From positions 62,001 through 126,000 of the forward strand of contig JAHDMJ010000001.1 in NCBI GenBank assembly GCA_018436095.1: 64,000 nt of DNA, in the 5' to 3' direction. Position numbers and translations under genes: made by a program. The stretch is from Clostridia bacterium. Its GTDB lineage: Bacteria; Bacillota; Peptococcia; DRI-13; UBA5745. The notes below the pieces were generated by a model. That model was given only the letters and a program-made list of their open reading frames with translations. It did no database searches and was not told the DNA's origin. Positions 55,180-63,426 of the stretch are shown one piece after another (within the stretch, counting starts at the first letter, position 1; each line of letters starts with the position of its first letter).

Positions 55180-57363
55180 ATGGGATTATATAGCGACCAA
55201 ATTGCCGCAAGGATAGAAAACGACTTGGACGCATTTGAGGAATCTGTTGTGGGACTGGCTCACGCAGTCATGGGCTCCAGGAAGCCGGCGGCAGGCTTTG
55301 TATCCGACAGGGAAACTGCCAAAAACGCCATTGAGGAAATCCTTAAATATTTCCATGTCGCCTGCGCCGAGCTGCCGGCAAATATCAAGGACATTGACGA
55401 CCAGCTTGAATTTTTCCTGCATCCTTTGGGTATCCAGCGCCGCCCTGTTGAACTGACCGGATCATGGTATAAGGACGGTTATGGTCCGCTGCTGGGCCAG
55501 ACAAAAGACGGCCGGGTGGTTGCGCTGCTGCCTGGTAAAATGTCGGGCTATACATTTTTCGATGATGAACAGGGCAGACAAGTCAAGGTGACCCAGGGGA
55601 ACGCTTCACGAATCGGCGCAAACGCATACTGCTTTTATAACCCTTTGCCCGCCAAAAAACTGAACATCGCAGATTTGCTTTATTTTATGGCCCGCTCGCT
55701 GACTGCCGCCGATTATGTGATGGCTGCCGCCGTGACCTTGGCGGTAACCCTGCTGGGGATACTGACGCCTTATGCCTACAAACAGCTTTTTGGCAATGTT
55801 GTTGCATCGGGCAAGCTTCTTCAGCTTATTTCCATATCGACTTTGCTTGTAGGCGCCACCGTTTCAACCACGCTGATCAATATGACCAAATCACTGATTA
55901 TGGCGAAAATCAACACCAAAATAGAAATAGCGACCCAGAGCGCAACGATGGGGCGGCTCTTGTCGCTGCCGGCCTCTTTTTTTAAGGATTATAGTTCCGG
56001 TGAGGTGGCCCAAAGGCTTGAACGCCTGAACTCGCTATGCGGCATATTGCTCCAGGTGATTCTGGGGACGGGGCTGACCTCATTGTTTTCTCTCATCTAC
56101 ATAGGTCAAATAGCCTTGCTCACCCCAACCCTGGCCATTCCGGCCCTGGTTATTATTACCGTGAATATCGCAGTGACGTTGGCATACACCCTGGTATCCA
56201 TGAAAACCCAAAAGAAAATAATGGAGGGCGAGGGCAAGCTATCCGGACTGGTTTACTCCCTGTTTACGGGTATGCAGAAGATAAAGCTGGCCGGTGCGGA
56301 ACGCAGGGCCTTCACTAAATGGGCGAAGCTGTATACGCCAAACGCGGCGCTGACCTATTCCCCGCCCTGGCTGGTCCGTATCGGCCCCGTTATAGCCAGT
56401 GCAGTTTCGATGGCGGGGACGGTGATCCTGTTCGCCATCGCCGGAACGTCGCATGTTTCGGTGTCCGATTACATGGCCTTTAACGTGTCCTACGGCATGG
56501 TCTCCGGCATGATCATGTCGCTGACCGGCATTGCCGTCACGGTATCCGGCATCAAACCCATCCTCGACATGGCAAAACCGCTGATGACCAGCGAGCCGGA
56601 GGTTGCCGCAGGTAAAAAAGTCTTCACCCGCCTTACCGGCTCCATTGAAATCAACAACCTGTCTTTCCGTTATGCGGAAGATATGCCTCTGGTGCTAAAC
56701 GATTTATCGCTGAAAATCAAAAAGGGTCAATATGTGGCTATCGTAGGTCCATCGGGCTGTGGAAAATCCACGTTGCTGCGGTTGCTGCTGGGCTTTGAAA
56801 CACCGGAAAAGGGTGCGGTTTATTACGACAATCAGGATATGAAATCCATTGATTTGAAATCCCTGCGCAAAAATATCGGCTGCGTTATCCAAAACGGCAA
56901 ACTGATGTCCGGCAGTATTTTTCAAAACATCACCGTATCTGCACCGTGGCTGACCCAGGAGCAGGCCTGGGAAGCGGCAGAAATAGCGGGCATAGCTGAC
57001 GACATCCGCACCATGCCTATGGGGATGCACACCATGATATCCGAGGGCGGCGGCGGTATATCGGGAGGCCAACGCCAGCGATTACTGATTGCCCGGGCCA
57101 TTGCGCCAAAGCCCAAGGTTCTCATGCTCGATGAGGCCACAAGCGCCTTAGACAACATTACCCAGAAGCATGTGTCCCAGTCGCTGGACAAGCTCAAGTG
57201 CACCCGTATTGTTATTGCCCACCGGCTGTCCACCATACGCCGCTGCCACAGGATCATCATGCTGGAGAAGGGCAGTATCGCCGAGGAGGGCACCTATGAG
57301 GAGCTGATGGCTCAAAACGGCAAATTTGCGCAATTGGTGGAACGGCAGAGGCTGGAGGGGTAG
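55180..57363 (+). CDS. NHLM-type ABC transporter, ATP-binding/permease, no active peptidase
   Basis: Second exporter half, 727 residues. The N-terminal 160 residues form a soluble domain without the C39 catalytic Cys; membrane helices lie between about 170 and 440, and the ATPase has Walker A GPSGCGKST, signature ISGGQRQRLLIARA and Walker B VLMLDEATSALD. Such proteins usually accompany a peptidase-containing NHLM partner as a heterodimer. The gene starts 11 bp after its partner and ends 76 bp before the first precursor gene. Confidence 0.93.
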   Translation: MGLYSDQIAARIENDLDAFEESVVGLAHAVMGSRKPAAGFVSDRETAKNAIEEILKYFHVACAELPANIKDIDDQLEFFLHPLGIQRRPVELTGSWYKDGYGPLLGQTKDGRVVALLPGKMSGYTFFDDEQGRQVKVTQGNASRIGANAYCFYNPLPAKKLNIADLLYFMARSLTAADYVMAAAVTLAVTLLGILTPYAYKQLFGNVVASGKLLQLISISTLLVGATVSTTLINMTKSLIMAKINTKIEIATQSATMGRLLSLPASFFKDYSSGEVAQRLERLNSLCGILLQVILGTGLTSLFSLIYIGQIALLTPTLAIPALVIITVNIAVTLAYTLVSMKTQKKIMEGEGKLSGLVYSLFTGMQKIKLAGAERRAFTKWAKLYTPNAALTYSPPWLVRIGPVIASAVSMAGTVILFAIAGTSHVSVSDYMAFNVSYGMVSGMIMSLTGIAVTVSGIKPILDMAKPLMTSEPEVAAGKKVFTRLTGSIEINNLSFRYAEDMPLVLNDLSLKIKKGQYVAIVGPSGCGKSTLLRLLLGFETPEKGAVYYDNQDMKSIDLKSLRKNIGCVIQNGKLMSGSIFQNITVSAPWLTQEQAWEAAEIAGIADDIRTMPMGMHTMISEGGGGISGGQRQRLLIARAIAPKPKVLMLDEATSALDNITQKHVSQSLDKLKCTRIVIAHRLSTIRRCHRIIMLEKGSIAEEGTYEELMAQNGKFAQLVERQRLEG

Positions 57364-57439
57364 GGTAGCATGGAATGGGCAAACACCGGCTTCCGGCGGG
57401 ATTGCAAATAAAAACTTTATGATAAGGAGGGAACAAGCC

Positions 57440-57805
57440 ATGGAAAATATCAGGAAATTCTACGAAGCACTGGCCAAGAACGAGGCCATGCAGGAGCGGG
57501 CGAAAGCATTGAACAACAACAAACCTGGCGAAGAAGAGGAAGCCTTTGCTGCAATTGTTGCATTTGCAGCGAAAGAGGGCTATTCGTTTACAGCGGCGGA
57601 ACTTACTGAGTACAACAAAGCGCAAAATAAGGAACTCAGCGACGACGAGCTTGAAGGGGTGGCAGGCGGAGCTACTTGCGCCTGTGTGTTTGTGGGCAGC
57701 GGCGGTAATGGCCTTATGTGCGCTTGCGTTGTTGGCGGGGTTGGGGATAACAAAGCCAAAAAAACAGTCTGCGTCTGCCCTATAGGCGGCGGCGGTACCG
57801 ATTGA
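57440..57805 (+). CDS. RiPP precursor 1: Nif11-type leader with Cys-X-Cys/Gly-rich core
   Basis: 121 residues. Residues 1-77 are a Nif11-like leader: an amphipathic start (NIRKFYEALAKNEAMQERAK), an EGYSFTAAELTEY segment, and the end ELSDDELEGVAGG with the double glycine at 76-77. The 44-residue core contains three CxC motifs (C80/C82, C94/C96, C111/C113), each followed by a Gly-rich stretch (FVGSGGNG, VGGVGD, PIGGGGTD). No other Cys is present. A strong AAGGAGGG site precedes ATG 57440. The C39 transporter should cut after GG77; the downstream radical SAM enzyme is the expected modifier. The structure of the product is unknown. Confidence 0.92.
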   Translation: MENIRKFYEALAKNEAMQERAKALNNNKPGEEEEAFAAIVAFAAKEGYSFTAAELTEYNKAQNKELSDDELEGVAGGATCACVFVGSGGNGLMCACVVGGVGDNKAKKTVCVCPIGGGGTD

Positions 57806-57861
57806 CGCAAGCTGATTGCCGGCCCAATTGATTATTAATAATAAGGAATAAGGAGAAATTT

Positions 57862-58287
57862 ATGAACGAAAACATCAAGAATTTCTATGCTGCCTTATCC
57901 AAGGACGAGGCAATGAAAAGCAGGGCCCAGGCTCTGAATGAGCAATACAATAACCCGCAGACGGAGGAAGACGCTGTTGCTGAGGGCATTGCCGCTTTCG
58001 CAAAATCCGAAGGCTTTGCCTTTACGGCGGCGGAGTTTACCGAGTATAACAAAGCGCAAAGCAAGGAGCTGAGCGACGAAGAGCTTGAAGCGGTGGCAGG
58101 CGGAGCCTCATGTATCTGCCCTGTGGGCGGCGGCGGCACTAGCGGGCTTCTTAACTGCATCTGCGCAATAGTTGGTTACGGCGAACGCACGGCTGATTGC
58201 ACCTGTAATCCGGGGGGCGTCGGCTCAAGCGCCAATGCGCAAAAAAACGTCTGCTTTTGTTTTGTAGGCGGTTCTGGCAAAGATTAA
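57862..58287 (+). CDS. RiPP precursor 2: Nif11-type leader with four Cys-X-Cys units
   Basis: 141 residues, a paralogue of precursor 1. The leader ends ELSDEELEAVAGG with glycines at 80-81. The 60-residue core has four CxC motifs (C84/86, C99/101, C113/115, C131/133) spaced 15, 14 and 18 residues, each followed by Gly-rich segments (PVGGGGTSG, IVGYGE, PGGVGSS, FVGGSGKD). Units 2-4 align with the three units of precursor 1, so one repeat was gained or lost. It is followed after 22 bp by the radical SAM gene. Confidence 0.92.
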   Translation: MNENIKNFYAALSKDEAMKSRAQALNEQYNNPQTEEDAVAEGIAAFAKSEGFAFTAAEFTEYNKAQSKELSDEELEAVAGGASCICPVGGGGTSGLLNCICAIVGYGERTADCTCNPGGVGSSANAQKNVCFCFVGGSGKD

Positions 58288-58309
58288 ATAAAAACGGAGG
58301 ATTCCTTTC

Positions 58310-59707
58310 GTGTATTATAAATTGCATGAAAACTTTGGGCTGCGGGGATGGGACGGAGCGCCTTATGCGCTCCGCCATTTTCCTTCCGGCATGACCGAAT
58401 TTTTGAATGAAACACAGTTTCAGGCACTGTCATTCTGTGACGGCGGCTTCGACTGCGAAAGCATATTACTTTCGTCTGCCCACAAAAAAGTCATCGAGCG
58501 TGCGGCGAATAACGGAGTAATTACGCCATGCGAAAAAGGTGCAGAGCTTAGCCAGCGGCAAAAGTACAGGCTTTTCCCCTGCCAATTCATCGCCATCGCC
58601 CACTGGTCGATTACAGGGAAATGCAACATGCGCTGCCGCCATTGCTTTTTGTCGGCGCCCCAGGCTAAGTACGGCGAAATATCCGCTGCCGCCGCCCTTG
58701 ATATAGTAAAGCAGCTGGCCGACGCAGGTATCGCCAGGATCAACCTGACCGGCGGCGAACCCCTTGTGCGCAACGACCTTTGGGAAATTATCGATGCTCT
58801 TAGAGCCAACGATATTGTTATTAACCAAATCTATACCAACGGTATGCTGGTAAATGAAAGCCTGCTGGAAGGGCTTGAAAAACGCAAGATCAAGCCGTCT
58901 TTTTCACTAAGCTTTGACGGCGTGGGCTGGCACGACTGGCTGCGGGGCATAGACGGTGCGGAGCAGATTGCCGTGAACGCCATAAAACTGCTGCATTCAC
59001 GGGGCTATGACGTGGGCGTGGAATCGGCTTTTCACCGCAACAGTGTGGGGACGATGGCCGATACTATGCAGCTTCTGGCGGAGCTGGGTGTAAGCTCGTG
59101 GAAAACTAACCCCGCATCCGGTTCCGGCAACTGGCTGAACGAATCCCGCGACCTCGATCTTACCGCCGAAGAATTGTACGACGCTTACTTGATGCTTATC
59201 GACAAATATTTAGAGGCGGGTTCGCCTATCGGTATACAACTTGGCGGATTCTTCATGTGCAAAAAGGGCAGCTACGAATATTGCTGCCCGGCTAAAAAGT
59301 CGTACAAGAATGCAGAAAAGCGCCTTAAAGAGCCTTTATGCATGAGTGCGAGAAATATGATGTATATATCGGCGGATGCAAGACTGCTGCCCTGTATCCC
59401 TCTTTCGGGCTTACCTATACAAGACAAGTTCCCAAGCCTTGAGGCTATGACCATTGTCGAAGCGATGAGGGATTCGCTTTATTTGGAACGTATATCGGCG
59501 CCGGTCAGCAAATTATTCGATAATCAGGCGGAATGCGCCGCCTGCGAACATCGGCTTTACTGCAATGGCGGCTGCCGGGCTGCCGCATTAATGGAAAACG
59601 GCGGAACCGATTATTTCGGTGTTGACAGCTGGACCTGCCTTTTCTTCAAAGGTGGTTATGAGGAAAAAATCGCAGAGATAGCTGCAAGATTCATAGGCAG
59701 CTTATGA
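58310..59707 (+). CDS. Radical SAM/SPASM peptide maturase
   Basis: 465 residues, GTG start with CGGAGGA upstream. Residues 1-95 may be a PqqD-like leader-recognition domain. The radical SAM cluster motif is C105-NMR-C109-RH-C112, with NLTGGEPLVR for SAM binding. The C-terminal SPASM domain is complete: a Cys pair around SADARLLPC, then C409-AA-C412-x5-C418-NGG-C422 and a final C443, for two auxiliary iron-sulfur clusters. It directly follows both precursors, so it very likely modifies their CxC cores, by thioether or other Cys-centred chemistry; the exact reaction is not predictable. Confidence 0.94.
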   Translation: MYYKLHENFGLRGWDGAPYALRHFPSGMTEFLNETQFQALSFCDGGFDCESILLSSAHKKVIERAANNGVITPCEKGAELSQRQKYRLFPCQFIAIAHWSITGKCNMRCRHCFLSAPQAKYGEISAAAALDIVKQLADAGIARINLTGGEPLVRNDLWEIIDALRANDIVINQIYTNGMLVNESLLEGLEKRKIKPSFSLSFDGVGWHDWLRGIDGAEQIAVNAIKLLHSRGYDVGVESAFHRNSVGTMADTMQLLAELGVSSWKTNPASGSGNWLNESRDLDLTAEELYDAYLMLIDKYLEAGSPIGIQLGGFFMCKKGSYEYCCPAKKSYKNAEKRLKEPLCMSARNMMYISADARLLPCIPLSGLPIQDKFPSLEAMTIVEAMRDSLYLERISAPVSKLFDNQAECAACEHRLYCNGGCRAAALMENGGTDYFGVDSWTCLFFKGGYEEKIAEIAARFIGSL

Positions 59708-59979
59708 AGAAAAGAAGTTGCGGCATTGGCGTGGTAATTGTTGTGAAGCTTTTTTATTAAGATGCCTTCCTAACCAAATTCAAGGACTTCTTATAACTCC
59801 TAAACAAGGAATCTGCCCAATCAATTCTTCGCTCATATTTTTCTGCAGCTTTTCTACTTCCAACGCCAGCATAATATCCTTCTTTTTGTCCGAATGGAAA
59901 CTAGTTTTTTGAATATAGCCTTTTATCGTCCAATTCAGGATAGTTCGGATATTTTAACGGTGGAGAAGGCCACGCCGGC

Positions 59980-61338
59980 ATTGACCACTCTGTTCATTTA
60001 GCTCTTTCAGATTAAAGCTGCAGCCCTCTTCTGTAAGGCAGGACAGTAGGAATTTTTCCGGCTTCAAAAATCGCTCAATATTTGGTCTGGCTTGTTCTCT
60101 GAGTCTAAACGGCGAATATATGCGGACATATCCTTGGAATCGTCCAGGAGTCCCACTTTCCGCATCAGCTTCACGGCAATCAAAACTTCTGCTTTTTCAA
60201 TGCCCAATATATCCGCAAGATAGTCTACCCTGGATTCGGCCTCGCCATTGCCAGCTTCGGAAATACTGCGGTCAGGGATGACGCCTCTAAAATAGCAACT
60301 ACCTCCTGCATATTTTTAGCCAAAATTGCCGTTGTATAAACGTGAGGTACATTCTTGACCCGCTACAAATAATCGGCATTCTCCAGAGCCGCAATAGCTG
60401 TCCTAACTCTCGTTTCAATTTCCGAAACATCGTCATTCCTGCCTACCTGCCGTGCAATTTCAAGGGCAGAGCAATAAACCTTAAAAGCTTTCCATACCTG
60501 CTGAATCTCACTGAGACTGAGCTTAGTCTGGTTTAGCAGAATAAAGTGCTTGCCAAGGTCATCATCGTTGAAAAGAACGCAGCATTCCACCTGGAGGGAA
60601 GGCTCCCGGCCAGCCTGCAGGCTTCTTAGACGTGATTTTCCAGAGAATACGATATATCGTAATGAACCACCAGCCTGACGTCCTTTTTGTCAACGCCCAA
60701 AAGCGGAGGTAGCTACAATAACCTGTACCTCATTGCGGATAAAGGCCTCTTGATTGGCAATCTTATCAGTGGCTGCCATTTTTCCGTTGAAGGGCCGGGC
60801 GGGAAATCTGTCGCTGGTCAGATTCTCCGTCAATCCCCCTGTCTTTTTGGTGCGGGAAACATAAACAATGGTGGGGCAATCCCTCTGCTGAATCAAGTCC
60901 CGCAAAATGTTGTATTTTTCCTCCGGGGTTTCTTTGTATAAAACCACGTAATGGAGATTCTCCCTGGCGGCGGTAGTTGAGTATAGCTCCAGATCAAGAT
61001 TCAGCTTTTTCTTGAAATAATCCCGGATATCACTGATAACCTTTTGCTTTGTTGTGGCCTTAAAGCAAGAAACCAGAATTGCCGTTTTATTGCCCTTAGT
61101 TTTCTGAAGCTCTGGAATAAAGTCCCCGATATACAGATAATCCATGCGGAAATCCTATCCACAGTCAGAAAGCAATGGGCTTCATCAATGACAAATGAAA
61201 TCCGCACCATAAACAAAGCCGGCGAAATCCTTTTGAAAGGCGAAGTGGAATTGTGCACCGTCGGCTTCACAACTCCGAGATCTAATATTTTTCGGATTCT
61301 GGGCTTATTTCACTGTCAATAAATACTATGGAAGACAT
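59980..61338 (-). pseudogene. Decayed exonuclease-RecQ helicase fusion
   Basis: Starts at ATG 61338 behind GGGAGG with a DEDD-exonuclease-like N-terminus (IVFIDSEISPESEKILDLGV), runs to about FICH and then stops. The helicase part resumes out of frame at ISFVIDEAHCF (motif II), continues near 61145 (DYLYIGDFIPELQKTKGN ... VIVATSAFGR), 60590 (SALEIARQVGRNDD ... ALENADYL, then a stop at 60363) and 60250 (VDYLADILGIEKAEVLIAVK). There are several frameshifts, a stop and an internal deletion between exonuclease and helicase. A further fragment near 59760-59900 (GYYAGVGSRKAAEKYERRID) may belong to it or to another lost gene. No intact gene lies in 59708-61591. Confidence 0.8.
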
Positions 61339-61591
61339 AGGAAGCCTCCCTTTAAAGATGATATTTTTGTGGATTCTATATACAAAAGATAATATCAAAT
61401 AAGCTATTGGTCAAATATTAATTCGGACTCTATTTTTTTACCCATCATAATGTACTTACTTTCGGCTGCTCACATTATCGTTGAATAAAATTAATAAATA
61501 GGATAAGCGATTTTCTTCTAAAGTTTCAACTAGCCATATTGAAAAAGCAGAATCAGCACCTTCAAAAAACACTTAGGCTTTTGTTAAATCC

Positions 61592-62650
61592 CTACTTCCT
61601 CACTGCATACATCCTATCATAATACTCCAAATAACTGCCGCTGGTCACCTGCTCCATCCATTGGCCATTCTTCAAGTACCACTCAATAGTCTCCGCTATT
61701 CCCTGCTCAAAAGTATAGCTGGGGCTCCAGCCAAGCTCACTGGTAATCTTAGCATTATCAATGGCATAGCGGCGATCATGACCGGGACGGTCCTGTACGT
61801 AGCTGATCAGGCTCTCGTCTTTGCCCATTGCCTGGATAATCAGTTTAACAATTTCAATATTAGCCTTCTCATTATTACCACCAATATTATAGACCTCTCC
61901 TGTCTGTCCCTTCTCGAGAACCCTATAGATCGCCGAGCAATGGTCGCTGACATGCAGCCAGTCCCTAATTTGCATACCGTCGCCATAGACGGGTAGGCTT
62001 TTACCTTGCTGGCAATTGTTAATCATCAAAGGAATCAGCTTCTCCGGAAACTGATAAGGTCCATAATTATTAGAGCAGCGGGTAATATTAACCGGCAATC
62101 CAAAGGTTTCGTTGTAAGCCCGTACAACCATGTCTGCCCCAGCCTTAGATGCTGAGTAGGGACTATTAGGCGCAAGGGGGGTAGTTTCAGTAAACATCCC
62201 TGTTTGTCCTAAAGCACCATATACTTCATCGGTGGAAACCTGCAAAAACTTTATGCCGGCAGCATAATCCCGACTATATTTATTATCAGGCTCAACCTTC
62301 CAATGACGTTTGGCAATATCCAGCAGATTCTGTGTTCCGATAATATTCGTTGTTAAAAATATTTCCGGCTCCGTAATGCTACGATCCACATGGGATTCCG
62401 CCGCAAAATTCACTACCGTATCAATATGATATTTATAGAATAAATTATCAATCAACTCTCTGTCCCGAATATCTCCTTTAACAAATCGATAGCGTGGATT
62501 CTCCGCCACCTCGGCTAAGCTTTGCAGGTTTCCCGCATAGGTCAGCAGGTCCACATTAATGATACTTACGTTATCATCAATGTTAAGCATATATTTAACA
62601 AAATTTGAGCCGATGAAGCCGGCACCGCCGGTAACAAGAATATTTTTCAT
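61592..62650 (-). CDS. rfbB: dTDP-glucose 4,6-dehydratase
   Basis: Converts dTDP-glucose to dTDP-4-keto-6-deoxyglucose for surface polysaccharides. 352 residues from MKNILVTGG (ATG 62650, GGAGG upstream). NAD motif GGAGFIGSNF, NFAAESHVDRSI, catalytic triad elements STDEVYG and YSASKAG, and the family signature RCSNNYGPYQFPEKLIPLM. In a minus-strand run after a DegT aminotransferase and a WbqC protein, consistent with synthesis of a modified deoxysugar. The other rml genes are not in view. Confidence 0.97.
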   Translation of the reverse strand: MKNILVTGGAGFIGSNFVKYMLNIDDNVSIINVDLLTYAGNLQSLAEVAENPRYRFVKGDIRDRELIDNLFYKYHIDTVVNFAAESHVDRSITEPEIFLTTNIIGTQNLLDIAKRHWKVEPDNKYSRDYAAGIKFLQVSTDEVYGALGQTGMFTETTPLAPNSPYSASKAGADMVVRAYNETFGLPVNITRCSNNYGPYQFPEKLIPLMINNCQQGKSLPVYGDGMQIRDWLHVSDHCSAIYRVLEKGQTGEVYNIGGNNEKANIEIVKLIIQAMGKDESLISYVQDRPGHDRRYAIDNAKITSELGWSPSYTFEQGIAETIEWYLKNGQWMEQVTSGSYLEYYDRMYAVRK

Positions 62651-62678
62651 TGCTTTCCTCCGCAAGCCGTAGCAAATT

Positions 62679-63389
62679 TTATATCAAGTTATAGTCATCT
62701 AAAAATCCGATTATTTCTTTAGGTGAGCAAAACATCATTACATCCAAGATAGACAGACCCTCGGTAAAATGTCCCATCTTTTGAATATAGGGCTTTAGAT
62801 TTATTTTTAGAAACTCTAATTCTATATTGTTCTTTTTATATTTTTCTCTGTTAAAAAAAGCTATACCGCCCGGGGGATTAATGTATCTTGAATATCCTAA
62901 TCTTTTTGTAATTTCAAGTGCCCAGTCATCAGGTTCCTGAATATTATCGAACTCTATATTCATCTTAGAAAATATACCATAAGATAATTTCAATCCTAAA
63001 TAGTCACATACCTTCACCATACTTAAAATGTTGAATTCCGATAAGTATTCAGTAGGCAGTTGAAAACAGCTTTTAAGAAGATTTATCACTTCATCATAAT
63101 AAGGTGCTTTACGCCTATAAAGTGTAAATTGTCCTAAAAGCTTTTCTTGCCAATTTACAGATTGATCAATCAGGATTTCATTAATAGCAGTTATTTGTGG
63201 TGATTTTTTTACCGGAACTGTAATATAGTTAAACTCTTCTTTTAAATGAAGAATTCGATTCCGATTCACCCATCCTTTTCTAATATACTGCGGAGTATCG
63301 AAAAAAACAAAATGGTCGCTATTACGTATTAGAGAGAAATACCCGAGATATGGGAAGAAATACGGTTGCATTATTGCTATAGTACTCAT
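62679..63389 (-). CDS. WbqC-like family protein
   Basis: 236 residues with the family hallmarks MQPYFFPYLGYFSLIRNSDHF near the start, DTPQYIRKGWVNRNRIL and INPPGGIAFF. WbqC-like proteins occur in O-antigen/surface polysaccharide clusters with aminotransferases; the role is probably a small acyl or amino-acid modification of the sugar but is not established. It lies 28 bp before rfbB. Confidence 0.9.
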   Translation of the reverse strand: MSTIAIMQPYFFPYLGYFSLIRNSDHFVFFDTPQYIRKGWVNRNRILHLKEEFNYITVPVKKSPQITAINEILIDQSVNWQEKLLGQFTLYRRKAPYYDEVINLLKSCFQLPTEYLSEFNILSMVKVCDYLGLKLSYGIFSKMNIEFDNIQEPDDWALEITKRLGYSRYINPPGGIAFFNREKYKKNNIELEFLKINLKPYIQKMGHFTEGLSILDVMMFCSPKEIIGFLDDYNLI

Positions 63390-63426
63390 GATTAATCCTA
63401 CCTTTTATAAAGCTATTAAGTATTCT

